Shown one piece after another: positions 18,701 through 26,932 of a stretch of 64,000 bases of DNA. This stretch comes from CBDDCQ01 sp965226285 (GTDB lineage: Bacteria > Bacteroidota > Bacteroidia > Flavobacteriales > Ichthyobacteriaceae), in NCBI GenBank assembly GCA_965226285.1, contig CBDDCQ010000005.1, forward strand, positions 434,001 to 498,000, in the 5' to 3' direction. The notes beneath the pieces are model-generated. The model was not told where the DNA came from. It saw nothing but the letters and a program-made list of their open reading frames with translations, and did not search any database. The stretch's first letter is position 1. Every line of letters begins with the position of its first letter. The translations under genes were made by a program, and so were the position numbers.

Positions 18701-19675
18701 ATTAAAGATTCTGGAAAATATAAAGTTTATGGTGCTAACGGTATCATTGGTTATTTTGATGATTTTAATCATGAACATGAGGAAGTTACTATAACTTGTA
18801 GAGGAGCAACTTGTGGAACAATTAATTTTACAGAAAAACAATCTTGGATAACAGGTAATGCTATGGTAGCTCAGCCTTTAAATAAAAATTTATTAAAAAA
18901 GTATTTATTTGAAGTTCTTAATTTTTATGATTTAAGTATTGTGATAACTGGAACAGCACAACCACAAATCACTAGAGAAAAGTTATCCCCTTTTAAAATA
19001 CCATTGCCACCTTTAGAAGTTCAGCAAGAAATAGTAACGGAATGCGAAGCCATAGACACGGAAGTAGCACAAGCACAGGCAGAAATAAGCACTTGTAAAA
19101 GTCAAATTAAAAAAGAAGTGCAAGCGGTGGTGAATGCGGAGTATGAGATGAAAAATTTGGAAGAAATATGTGAAGATATTTTTGCGGGTGGCGATGTTCC
19201 AAAAGATAATTTTTCAATAATGAAAACAGATACCTTAAAAATTCCCATTTTCTCAAATACTATTGAAAACAAGGGTTTGTATGGTTACACCAATAAAGCA
19301 AGGGTTGAAAAACCAAGTATAACCATATCTGCAAGAGGAACAATAGGAAATATAGAATTAAGAAGTGAACCATTTTTTCCTATTGTAAGGTTAGTTGTTG
19401 TTATTCCAAAGAATGATATTGTTTTAATAAAATATTTAAGTTCAATATTAAAAACTATAAATATTAGTGATACAGGAGGTGTTATTCCTCAATTAACTGT
19501 TCCAATGGTAAAACAAATTCAAATCCCCTTTCCACCTCTAAAAATTCAAAAAGAATTGGTTGAAAAAGTAGAAAAATTAGAAGTAAGCATAAAGCAAGCA
19601 CAAACTATCGTAGGGAGTGCCAAAGAGAAAAAAGAGGCTATTTTAACAACTACTTTGGAAGATAAAGAACAGTGA
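15788..19675 (+). CDS. Single-chain restriction-modification-specificity enzyme (AloI-like type IIB/IIG)
   Basis: One 1295-residue protein combines all functions. Nuclease domain (residues about 1-200): Asp100 in GRADILV and ECK at 115-117 form a PD-(D/E)xK site. HsdM-type N6-adenine methylase (about 330-800): GQFFTP near 418, SAM motif I DYACGAGHFL near 458, catalytic NPPY near 576. Two HsdS-type target-recognition domains from about 945 and 1121, each ending in a PLPPLEVQQEI- or PFPPLKIQKEL-type helix start. This order equals AloI-type enzymes, which recognise a bipartite site and cut on both sides; a IIG enzyme cutting on one side is the alternative. It lies inside an IS1595-type remnant. 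Complete, without frameshifts, so likely active. Confidence 0.85.
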   Translation: MITKENFKKILKYLSFTEKQNIFIKTIGEVILQVDFEKEQIIYPEGLKVNERQTCNFSSNENFVVFECVQRLLEKGYQAKHLEIEPKWKLGRGASGGRADILVKDEENKSLLIIECKTWGQEYENEKHKMLTNGGQLFSYFQQEKSTKYLCLYASNFENENLIYENAIVKTIDREQDKKDYEAGDKKIKLYEKAKNNKELFEVWKETFNCYFHYNGIFEEDVNAYKIELKPLKKKDLKAFSKESSGKIFNQFMEILRHNNISDNANAFNRFLSLLLCKIVDEEKGSEQVLDFQVKEGEDTPEKIQDRLQQLYAKGMDEHLGQKIVYFEDQEIKDILDSYSKVSKIHKIENIFKQIKYYTQNEFALKEVHNEELFHQNAKVLNEVIKMLQNYRFRYTKKQQFLGDFFELLLNHGVKQNEGQFFTPVPIVRFMTLSLGLDKIVTKKIEKGTKKFLPKILDYACGAGHFLTESIDELQKFIDGLDEKNITHKVKNTTLEEADFEHIRTNTKRYKESTEWAREYIFGIEKDYRLARTSQIACFLNGDGEANIIYGDGLENHRKLDIEDKRKLFDVILSNPPYSIKSFKNYLNVGEKEFSLFKNLTEKSKEIENIFLERTAQLLKEGGRAAIILPSSILSNDSDLYKETRKILLEHFNIKSIALFGRDTFGATGTKTVILFLEKRSYDYAFDRTVVATEVFGKIYTNYFTKIINGKRKRMHINYLDRERFLNMFVTYRKLNLQDYKTFIDRKPNENILNASFYKDYQNWFEKLSEIKKLKTKTQFKNLSEKEQKEQLNKTFLNKVLEIEQEKFYYFMLTLKDDFRLKKTCEEAYKYQQTVIVQSGKEQMAESFLDYEFSTRKGSEGIKINRNQKGQAQNKMFDENNYLNPQKANSYILKSFDGCTTLTNENIDPAINEHVKIARLTDMLDFKKVAFSNSLSLKNPKINNEMESKWELVSLGEVCKLYQPKTITSAQIKDSGKYKVYGANGIIGYFDDFNHEHEEVTITCRGATCGTINFTEKQSWITGNAMVAQPLNKNLLKKYLFEVLNFYDLSIVITGTAQPQITREKLSPFKIPLPPLEVQQEIVTECEAIDTEVAQAQAEISTCKSQIKKEVQAVVNAEYEMKNLEEICEDIFAGGDVPKDNFSIMKTDTLKIPIFSNTIENKGLYGYTNKARVEKPSITISARGTIGNIELRSEPFFPIVRLVVVIPKNDIVLIKYLSSILKTINISDTGGVIPQLTVPMVKQIQIPFPPLKIQKELVEKVEKLEVSIKQAQTIVGSAKEKKEAILTTTLEDKEQ

Positions 19676-19680
19676 TTAGT

Positions 19681-19708
19681 GAGTAGTGATTAGTTCTAAT
19701 CACTACTC
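19681..19708. repeat. 13-bp perfect hairpin after the RM gene
   Basis: GAGTAGTGATTAG (19681-19693), a 2-nt loop, and its perfect complement (19696-19708), 5 bp after the RM stop codon. The preceding bases partly repeat the unit (GTGATTAGT). It has no T-tract. It may be an RNA-stabilising or terminating hairpin carried with the RM gene. Confidence 0.6.
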
Positions 19709-19722
19709 AAGATAGAGATATC

Positions 19723-19770
19723 ATTATAGAAGAAAAAATAGAAGCCTCAATATACTTGCATCCAATTATC
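19723..19770 (+). pseudogene. Right fragment of the split IS1595-type transposase
   Basis: The frame IIEEKIEASIYLH matches the continuation of the transposase after PIIEEK (family pattern PIIxEKxxxxSxIYTDG). Its first 15 bases (19723-19737) repeat those at 15698-15712, so the RM gene is bracketed by a 15-bp direct repeat. Downstream to 19860 an open frame without start (LSDQIEKTPKKVNKIRLL) may be another scrap. Confidence 0.5.
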
Positions 19771-19882
19771 AGATCAAATAGAAAAAACGCCCAAAAAAGT
19801 CAATAAAATAAGACTACTGATTGACAAAATTCTCAAAAAAATTATAATTTTTAATCCCAAAATAGACCCAAAAAACTAAATC

Positions 19883-19917
19883 ATAAGACTTTTTACAATA
19901 GTCTTATACTTTTTTAT
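19883..19917 (+). terminator. Rho-independent terminator
   Basis: An 8-bp stem ATAAGACT (19883-19890) / AGTCTTAT (19900-19907) followed by ACTTTTTTATT. It would stop transcripts from the RM gene before the next gene. Confidence 0.65.
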
Positions 19918-19980
19918 TGATATAAAATACCTCCAAAATTTAATATTTTCTATAGATTAAAAAATATTACATTTGAAACA

Positions 19981-21915
19981 ATGTTAGAAAATATAAAGTT
20001 CATATTCAAAATATTCTTAGTACTGGCATGCCCTTACACTAAAGCGAATACAATATATACAGATACCATCATCCCTACAGACACCTATTTAGAATCTCTA
20101 CTAGAAAGCAATACCGCTAAAGATGCCAACGAATATACTGAAACCCTACAAAATCTACTTGAACAAAAAATCAATCTAAATACCGCCTCTCAGAAAGAAT
20201 TGCGGAAAATACCCTTTTTAGATATATTTCAAATTTATAATTTTTTGAACTATCGCAAGCTAAATGGCGCATTAATAAGCATATACGAACTCTCTTCAGT
20301 AAAAGGATTTACAAAGGAAATTATAGAAAAATTGTCAGCTATTGTAGAACTCTCTTTACCAACGAAAAAATATACCTTTAAAGACTTACTAACTTATGGA
20401 AAACAACGCATACTTATCAGAAATCAAAATATATTAGAACCTCGAGAAAAGTACCATAAAAAATATATAGGTAGTGCCCATAAAACCCTATTGAAATACA
20501 AATACACTTACCGAGATAAAATTAAATTTAATATCAGTTGCGAAAAAGATGCAGGTGAGAGTTTTAGCAACTCCAAGTATATCGGCTTTGATTTTTATTC
20601 TTTTCACTTGCAACTAAATAAATTGTTAGGATTTGAGAAAATAATTATTGGTGACTATACTTTAGAGATAGGGCAAGGACTATTGAGTAATAACTTTGGC
20701 ATCAATAAATCTGCTTACACTACCCAAATTTCACAATTTCCCAGAGAACTTACAATATATTCAGGTGTAAATGAAAATCAATTTTTTAGGGGTGTTGCAT
20801 TAAATTATACATTAGAAAAACTCAATCTTACTATACTTGCCTCTGCAAAACCCATAGATGCTAATTTAAACGATAAAGGTGATATTTTATCTCTATATAC
20901 TACTGGATACCACCGAACCCATTCTGAACTCGAGAAAAAACACAACACACTAAAATATGATATAGGAGGTAGAATAAAATATACCAATGATTTTTTATCT
21001 ACTGGAATTACAATATTAAATACCTCTTTTAATAGAACATTTACTCCCTCCTACTCTATTTACAATATTTATAAATTCAAAGGTAGTAACAACACAGTTG
21101 CTTCTGTAGATTATCAATATTTCTGGAATCAATTAGAACTCTCAGGTGAAACAGCGTTTACAAGCAGAGGGTGGGCTACGCTTAATCATTTGATATTTCA
21201 AGCCAACGAAAATATTTCACTGGGTCTATCCTATAGAAATATACAAAAAACATATTTCTCTTTTTATAAAAACAATTTTGGAGAGAGTAATACTACCTCC
21301 GAACAAGGATATTACCTGGGCATAAAATGGATAATTTCATCTAAATTAAACCTGAATTTTTATCATGATATTTTTGAGTTCAACCAATTAGAAACCTATA
21401 AAAAAGAACTTAAAAAAGCCACTGATTTTTTACTTCAAGTCAATTATCAACCCTTTGAAAATTTTGAAAATTATATAAGGTTCAAACACAAATATAGTTA
21501 TCAAATCCGATATAATGCATTATATTATATTTATGAGAATCTCCGTTTACAATCGAGAGTAGAACTCCATAAAAAAGCCAATGATATAGGGAGCCTTATC
21601 TTTCAAGATTTTACCTATAAAACGGAATACAAGCTTACATTTAGTGGCAGAATAGCCCTATTTGATACCTCTTGGGATACTCGAATATACGCCTACGAAA
21701 AAGATGTACTATACAGCTTTTCTATACCGGCCTATTACGATAAAGGAGTAAAATACTTCTTACTCATCAAATACACCCCTACCCCAAATATCAACTTATG
21801 GCTTAAACTTTCTCAAACCAAATTTACTAATAAAAGAGAAATAGGTAGCGGTTACGATAAAATACAAGGTAACGTAAGTACCGATTTAAAATTGCAACTG
21901 CAAGTGAAGTTTTAG
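19981..21915 (+). CDS. Helix-hairpin-helix protein with predicted outer-membrane beta-barrel
   Basis: A 644-residue protein with an N-terminal signal-like segment (residues 1-23). A ComEA-like helix-hairpin-helix region follows at about 74-125 (INLNTASQKELRKIPFLD, then ELSSVKGFTKEIIEKL). The remaining 500 residues are rich in alternating aromatic/polar strands (for example YLGIKWIISSKLNLNFYHD), ending in LKLQLQVKF, typical of an outer-membrane barrel. Bacteroidota genomes often carry this architecture; its function is unknown. A DNA-uptake role has been suggested by the HhH alone and is only inference here. It is preceded by a terminator and is probably monocistronic. Confidence 0.7.
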   Translation: MLENIKFIFKIFLVLACPYTKANTIYTDTIIPTDTYLESLLESNTAKDANEYTETLQNLLEQKINLNTASQKELRKIPFLDIFQIYNFLNYRKLNGALISIYELSSVKGFTKEIIEKLSAIVELSLPTKKYTFKDLLTYGKQRILIRNQNILEPREKYHKKYIGSAHKTLLKYKYTYRDKIKFNISCEKDAGESFSNSKYIGFDFYSFHLQLNKLLGFEKIIIGDYTLEIGQGLLSNNFGINKSAYTTQISQFPRELTIYSGVNENQFFRGVALNYTLEKLNLTILASAKPIDANLNDKGDILSLYTTGYHRTHSELEKKHNTLKYDIGGRIKYTNDFLSTGITILNTSFNRTFTPSYSIYNIYKFKGSNNTVASVDYQYFWNQLELSGETAFTSRGWATLNHLIFQANENISLGLSYRNIQKTYFSFYKNNFGESNTTSEQGYYLGIKWIISSKLNLNFYHDIFEFNQLETYKKELKKATDFLLQVNYQPFENFENYIRFKHKYSYQIRYNALYYIYENLRLQSRVELHKKANDIGSLIFQDFTYKTEYKLTFSGRIALFDTSWDTRIYAYEKDVLYSFSIPAYYDKGVKYFLLIKYTPTPNINLWLKLSQTKFTNKREIGSGYDKIQGNVSTDLKLQLQVKF

Positions 21916-21994
21916 ATTTAGTTCTTTATATTTGCAACCTTTTTAAATTCTGAGAAGGTGAAATAGATTGGAAAAAAGTCATAAAATTTAATTC

Positions 21995-22312
21995 TAAAAA
22001 GAAAAAATAAACCATGCTACAAAGCCTATCACATTTTACAGAGCTTATACGGTTTGTAATAATAAAAACCATAGTGCTGCCTTCCCTGAAGATTTGCCAG
22101 AGTGGTTTATTAAACTTTTCACAAAAGAAAACGATGTCGTTCTCGATCCATTTATGGGTTCTGGCACTACTAATTTAGTCGCTGAACGAATGAATAGATA
22201 CTCTATAGGTATTGATATTCAGCAAGAGTATTGTAACAGGGCAGCAAATGTTAGAATCCAAAAAAACATCCCAGAAAAAAATAGCCAAAACCATAGAATC
22301 TTACAAATGTAA
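21995..22312 (+). pseudogene. C-terminal remnant of a DNA methyltransferase
   Basis: An open frame without a start codon. It begins after a TAA near 21992, reads KNHSAAFPEDLPEWFIKLF and then the SAM-binding motif VVLDPFMGSGTT, NRYSIGIDIQQEYCNRA, and ends at 22312. This is the tail of a beta- or gamma-class N4-cytosine/N6-adenine methyltransferase; catalytic motif IV and the start are gone. Its last 65 bases overlap the polyprenyl synthase gene in another frame. Probably left by a decayed restriction-modification system. Confidence 0.75.
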
Positions 22313-23228
22313 TCATCAGCGTCCCAGAGAACTCTACGAACCTATAGACTATATCTTATCTTTAGGTGGAAAACGCCTTAGACCGCTACTCGTACTTATG
22401 GGTTGTGATGTATTTGATGGAGATATTAATAAAGCCCTTCCTTGCGCTTTATCCATAGAGTATTTTCATAATTTTACGCTAATGCACGATGACATTATGG
22501 ATAAAGCACCACTAAGGAGAGGTAAACCCACCGTACATAATGAGTGGAATGAAAATATAGGTATCCTCTCAGGTGATGCTATGCTTATCAAATCATATCA
22601 ATACTTTGAAGAACTACCCAACAAACAATTCAAAAAAGTATTGCAACTATTCAATCGTACAGCTCTACAAATATGCGAAGGACAACAATACGACATCAAT
22701 TTTGAAACCTTACAAAAGGTACCTATAGAAGAATATATAAAAATGATAACCTACAAAACAGCTGTACTTTTAGGCTGTGCCTTACAAATAGGAGCTATCA
22801 TAGCAGAAACTAAAGATACTGAATGTACAAAAATTTATAATTTTGGTCTACAACTAGGTATTGCTTTTCAACTACAAGATGACCTATTGGATGTATATGC
22901 TAATAAAGCAAAATTTGGTAAACAAATAGCTGGGGACATTTTAGAAAACAAAAAAACTTTTTTATTTTTAAAGGCTTTAGAACTTGCAGATGAAAAAATT
23001 AAAGATCAATTATTACACTGGTTTTCTATTAAAGAGTTTAATCCTGAAGAGAAGATAAATGCCGTTACTCAAATCTACAACCAATTGCATATACCTAAGC
23101 ACATCCAACCTGAAATTGATATGTACTACCAAAAAGCTATAGATAACCTAAACGATATAGAAGTGAAAGATGAAAGAAAAATAGCACTCAAACAACTCGC
23201 AAACATCATAATGAAAAGAGAATATTAA
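22248..23228 (+). CDS. Polyprenyl (farnesyl/geranylgeranyl-type) diphosphate synthase
   Basis: A 326-residue trans-prenyltransferase that extends allylic diphosphates with isopentenyl diphosphate. The first Asp-rich motif DDIMD is at 81-85 (LMHDDIMDKAPLRRGKPTVH), the second is LQDDLLD, and GGKRLRP is at 40-46. I chose the ATG at 22248 because the upstream in-frame residues belong to the overlapping methyltransferase scrap in the other frame. The first 25 residues (MLESKKTSQKKIAKTIESYK) are therefore of uncertain origin. Downstream is a 134-bp gap to convergent rsgA. Product chain length cannot be told from sequence. Confidence 0.88.
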   Translation: MLESKKTSQKKIAKTIESYKCNHQRPRELYEPIDYILSLGGKRLRPLLVLMGCDVFDGDINKALPCALSIEYFHNFTLMHDDIMDKAPLRRGKPTVHNEWNENIGILSGDAMLIKSYQYFEELPNKQFKKVLQLFNRTALQICEGQQYDINFETLQKVPIEEYIKMITYKTAVLLGCALQIGAIIAETKDTECTKIYNFGLQLGIAFQLQDDLLDVYANKAKFGKQIAGDILENKKTFLFLKALELADEKIKDQLLHWFSIKEFNPEEKINAVTQIYNQLHIPKHIQPEIDMYYQKAIDNLNDIEVKDERKIALKQLANIIMKREY

Positions 23229-23362
23229 AACCTTAAAACTATGATTAAAAAATTGATTTACAGTGTGATAATTTAAAATGTTTTATCTTTACTCATATCA
23301 AACTCAGGTTTATCTAGTAAATCCCTATTTAATAAATATATTAATCAGTATTTGCCTATCTT

Positions 23363-24280
23363 CTATAAAGTATCTTCATCATCCAAAAACGAGACATAAC
23401 TTTGATAACGACTTTGTGAAATATTATTTTTTTTTAATGCTTCTTTGATATTACATTGAGGTTCATTTAAATGCAAGCAATTATGAAATTTACACCCTGA
23501 CTGTAAACGAATCATCTCAGGAAAATATTTACTCAATTCTCGCTTGGTCATATCCACTAATCCTAAACTTTTTATACCCGGAGTATCTACTATAAAACCT
23601 CCAAAATCTAGTTTGAACATTTCAGCAAAAGTAGTAGTGTGTCTGCCTGATTTATAAAACTCTGAAATCTTGTTTGTTTTTAAATTTAATGTACTATCAA
23701 TGGTATTTATCAATGTCGATTTTCCCACTCCTGAGTGTCCAAAGAGAGTAACTATTTTATCCTTCATTAAATGTTTCATCCTATTTACATGGGTATAATT
23801 TATTGCTGAAACATCTATACAGTTATACCCAATATCTGTATATATTTTTTTAAGTTCATCTTTCTTTTTAGTAGCATCATGGCTATATATATCTATCTTA
23901 TTAAAAACAATAGTAACGGGAATATGATAAGCTTCTGCCGTAACCAAAAACCTATCTATAAAACTGGTTGAAGTTTCAGGGTACTCTACAGTTACCAAAA
24001 GAAAAGCCATATCTATATTAGACGCCAATATATGAATTTGCTTAGATAAGTTTACAGATTTCCTTACCATAAAATTCTTTCTATCAAAAATTTTGGTAAT
24101 TACCCCTACATTTTCCTGTGGTAATAATTCAAATTCCACCTTATCTCCTACAGCTATAGGATTTGTACTTTTAATGCCTTGAGTTCTGAACTTTCCTTTT
24201 ATTCGACATTTGGTATGGGTACCATCTTTAATATAAACAAAATACCAACTACCTGTAGATTTGATTACAACACCTTGCAT
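23363..24280 (-). CDS. rsgA: Ribosome small-subunit maturation GTPase RsgA
   Basis: A 305-residue circularly permuted GTPase: an N-terminal OB-fold (about 1-70), then G4 NKID near 126, G1 GHSGVGKST near 173-181, G3 DTPG near 216, and a C-terminal zinc knuckle CKFHNCLHLNEPQC. The G4-G1-G3 order is diagnostic. It acts late in 30S subunit assembly in the cytoplasm. Full length. The gap to sufB upstream is 38 bp on the same strand, so it may lie at the end of the suf transcript. Confidence 0.95.
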   Translation of the reverse strand: MQGVVIKSTGSWYFVYIKDGTHTKCRIKGKFRTQGIKSTNPIAVGDKVEFELLPQENVGVITKIFDRKNFMVRKSVNLSKQIHILASNIDMAFLLVTVEYPETSTSFIDRFLVTAEAYHIPVTIVFNKIDIYSHDATKKKDELKKIYTDIGYNCIDVSAINYTHVNRMKHLMKDKIVTLFGHSGVGKSTLINTIDSTLNLKTNKISEFYKSGRHTTTFAEMFKLDFGGFIVDTPGIKSLGLVDMTKRELSKYFPEMIRLQSGCKFHNCLHLNEPQCNIKEALKKNNISQSRYQSYVSFLDDEDTL

Positions 24281-24318
24281 AAAACATATTCGTAGTTTTA
24301 AAATTAATATGTTTTTGT

Positions 24319-25776
24319 TTAGCCCACGCTTCCTTCAAGCGAAACTTCTAAGAGTTTTTGTGCTTCTACTGCAAATTCCATTGGTAATTTATTGAGTACC
24401 TCCTTAGAAAAACCATTTACAATAAGCGATATAGCTTTTTCAGTATCTATTCCTCTTTGGTTACAATAGAATATTTGATCTTCGCCTATTTTAGAAGTAG
24501 TAGCCTCATGCTCTAATTGAGCAGTTTCATTAGATACTTCTATATAAGGGAATGTATGAGCTCCACATTTATCTCCCATAAGCAAAGAATCACATTGAGT
24601 AAAATTACGCGAATCTTCAGCTTTTTTGCTTACTTTTACTAACCCTCTATAACTATTCTGTGATTTTCCAGCAGATATTCCTTTAGAAATAATCGTACTT
24701 TTTGTATTTTTGCCCAGATGTATCATCTTAGTACCTGTATCAGCTTTTTGATAATTATTAGTAAGTGCTACAGAATAAAATTCGCCAATAGAATAATCCC
24801 CTTGTAATATACAAGAAGGGTACTTCCAAGTTACAGCAGAACCAGTTTCTACTTGTGTCCAAGATATTTTAGATCTTTTTTTACAAATTCCTCTTTTAGT
24901 TACAAAATTATACACTCCTCCTTTACCTTCACTATCTCCGGGATACCAGTTTTGCACTGTAGAATATTTAATTTCTGCTTCATCCATAGCTATGAGCTCT
25001 ACTACAGCAGCATGTAATTGGTTTTCATCTCTTTGAGGCGCAGTACATCCTTCTAAATAACTTACATAAGACCTCTCATCTGCTATTACAAGTGTTCTTT
25101 CAAACTGCCCCGTACCTGACTGATTAATTCTAAAATAAGTAGAGAGTTCCATAGGACATCTCACTCCTTTTGGAATATAACAAAACGAACCATCTGAAAA
25201 TACTGCAGAATTCAAAGCTGCATAAAAATTATCTCCCTTAGGCACTACACTACCTATATACTTTCTCACCAATTCAGGATGCTTTTGTATTGCATCACTC
25301 ATAGAACAAAATATGATACCTAACTCAGCAAGTTTATCTTGAAAAGTAGTAGCCACCGATACACTATCTACTACCACATCCATAGCTACACCTGATAATC
25401 TCTTCTGCTCTTCCAGTGATATTCCTAACTTATCAAATGTTTTGAGTAATTCTGGATCTACCTCATCTAAACTCTTGTATTCCTTTTTTGTTTTAGGAGC
25501 AGAATAAAAACTAATATCCTGAAAATTGGGCTTTTTATATTCTACATTCACCCAATTGGGCTCTTTCATTTTTTTCCATCTCCTAAAAGCATCTAACCTC
25601 CACTTTAAAAGCCAATCAGGCTCATTTTTCTTCTGAGATATAATTTTAATAACATCCTCATTTAGACCTTTGGGTATGGTTTCAGATTCTATATCTGTAG
25701 TAAAACCATATTTATATGAAGAAGATGTGATATCTTGTAACAACTCTTCGTTTTCGCTTAATTCTTTTTTTTCCAT
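24319..25776 (-). CDS. sufB: Fe-S cluster scaffold protein SufB
   Basis: A 485-residue SufB, component of the SufBCD complex that builds Fe-S clusters. Features: ISLEEQKRLSGVAMDVV, FYAALNSAVFSDGSFCYIPKG, YLEGCTAPQRDENQLHAA (scaffold region), DKCGAHTFPYIEVSN and the C-terminal GEDQIFYCNQRGID. I start at the ATG at 25776; a longer frame to 25821 begins with untypical residues and would overlap the upstream gene. Preceded by an A-type carrier gene (14 bp). sufC, sufD and sufS do not follow; rsgA does, so the remaining suf genes must be elsewhere. Confidence 0.95.
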   Translation of the reverse strand: MEKKELSENEELLQDITSSSYKYGFTTDIESETIPKGLNEDVIKIISQKKNEPDWLLKWRLDAFRRWKKMKEPNWVNVEYKKPNFQDISFYSAPKTKKEYKSLDEVDPELLKTFDKLGISLEEQKRLSGVAMDVVVDSVSVATTFQDKLAELGIIFCSMSDAIQKHPELVRKYIGSVVPKGDNFYAALNSAVFSDGSFCYIPKGVRCPMELSTYFRINQSGTGQFERTLVIADERSYVSYLEGCTAPQRDENQLHAAVVELIAMDEAEIKYSTVQNWYPGDSEGKGGVYNFVTKRGICKKRSKISWTQVETGSAVTWKYPSCILQGDYSIGEFYSVALTNNYQKADTGTKMIHLGKNTKSTIISKGISAGKSQNSYRGLVKVSKKAEDSRNFTQCDSLLMGDKCGAHTFPYIEVSNETAQLEHEATTSKIGEDQIFYCNQRGIDTEKAISLIVNGFSKEVLNKLPMEFAVEAQKLLEVSLEGSVG

Positions 25777-25790
25777 GGAATCAATAATTT

Positions 25791-26120
25791 TTACAATGAG
25801 AAACTCTCGCCGCAACCACAAGTTCTAGAAGCATTAGGATTATTAAAATAAAAGCCTTTGCCATTTAACCCACCAGAGTACTCCAGTGTAGTTCCGATTA
25901 AATACAAATAACTTTTTTTGTTAACAAGTATTTTTACTCCATTATTTTCAAAAGATTTATCATTTTGATTTTGCTTATTATCAAATTTTAAATCATACGA
26001 TAATCCTGAGCATCCTCCACTTTTTACTCCTACCCTTACAAAACTAATTTCTATATCAAACCCCTCCTCTTTCATAAGCATTTTTAATTTTTCCTTAGCT
26101 AATTCAGATACATTTATCAT
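25791..26120 (-). CDS. A-type iron-sulfur carrier protein (SufA/IscA/ErpA family)
   Basis: A 109-residue HesB/IscA fold protein that accepts and delivers Fe-S clusters. The three cluster-binding cysteines are visible: one in VKSGGCSGLSYDL (about residue 38) and two in the C-terminal CGCGESFSL. It is directly upstream of sufB in one transcript, so it probably serves the Suf pathway. Which member of the A-type family it is cannot be fixed from the sequence. Confidence 0.93.
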   Translation of the reverse strand: MINVSELAKEKLKMLMKEEGFDIEISFVRVGVKSGGCSGLSYDLKFDNKQNQNDKSFENNGVKILVNKKSYLYLIGTTLEYSGGLNGKGFYFNNPNASRTCGCGESFSL

Positions 26121-26176
26121 TTACTCAAATTTTTAATTTATCAGTTGCGAATATAGATTTAGCTAATTAGTTAAAT

Positions 26177-26932
26177 CTATATTTTTTCTAAACTATCACT
26201 TTTCATCCATCCTATCTTACCATCTTGCAATCTTATCTTCTTCCAAAGGTGTACTTCTTCTATTACAACTACTTTAGTACCCTGATGAAGCACAAAATAA
26301 TCCTCCGCTGCAAGATTAGGAGCACTCTTTACATACACGTTATCTGCTAATATAATGGCTGGCTTATAATTTTGGATAAAACTCTCCTGTTGATTTTTTA
26401 TAAATGCACTTATAAAAGTTAAACCAAAAAAAACAAGCATTAAATAAAAAGCCATTTTCTTATGATTTATAAACTTTGAAAGATAGTACACAAAGAAAGT
26501 TATCATAGAAAGAAATGAAAATATAATTGCTAAATATCCCCAAGTATGATAAGAAAACATATCACTAAACGTTTTCCAAAATTTAGTAAATATAGAGTCC
26601 GGTAATTTATCTATCTTATCTACTACTTTAGAATTTGCTAAACTTAAATTGAACAATATATCTTCGTCATTTGAATCTAACTTTAAAGCTCTTTCATAAT
26701 TTAATATTGATTTTCCTAAACTTCCTAATTTATAATAGCTATTTGCCAAATTAAAATACAATTCTGAAGAAATATACCCTTTCTGTAAGATACTATGATA
26801 CATCTCTATAGCTATTAAATACTCTTTACTTTGATAATGCTTATTTGCATCAGTAAATAATTCCTCATTACTTTGAGCAAATAATATCGAAAAGCTACAT
26901 ACTAATATAAGCACTAAAAAATAATTCTTCAT
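26177..26932 (-). CDS. batE: BatE-like TPR membrane protein
   Basis: A 251-residue protein: a cleavable signal (ending ILFAQ), two to three TPR units at about 22-100 (YFNLANSYYKLGSLGKSI, NYERALKLDSNDEDILFNL), two membrane segments near 130-185, and a bacterial SH3-like C-terminal segment (NVYVKSAPNLAAEDYFVLHQGTKV split around 200-250). This order matches BatE of the Bacteroidota bat locus (Bacteroides aerotolerance), thought to work with MoxR and VWA proteins in the envelope. Starts next to the batD stop codon. A 10-bp stem-loop (26152-26161/26172-26181) overlaps its stop codon. Confidence 0.8.
   Translation of the reverse strand: MKNYFLVLILVCSFSILFAQSNEELFTDANKHYQSKEYLIAIEMYHSILQKGYISSELYFNLANSYYKLGSLGKSILNYERALKLDSNDEDILFNLSLANSKVVDKIDKLPDSIFTKFWKTFSDMFSYHTWGYLAIIFSFLSMITFFVYYLSKFINHKKMAFYLMLVFFGLTFISAFIKNQQESFIQNYKPAIILADNVYVKSAPNLAAEDYFVLHQGTKVVVIEEVHLWKKIRLQDGKIGWMKSDSLEKI

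Noticed and set aside
26152..26181. 10-bp stem-loop at the batE stop considered as its terminator
   Set aside because: The T-tract is on the wrong side for minus-strand transcription; mentioned only in the batE entry.
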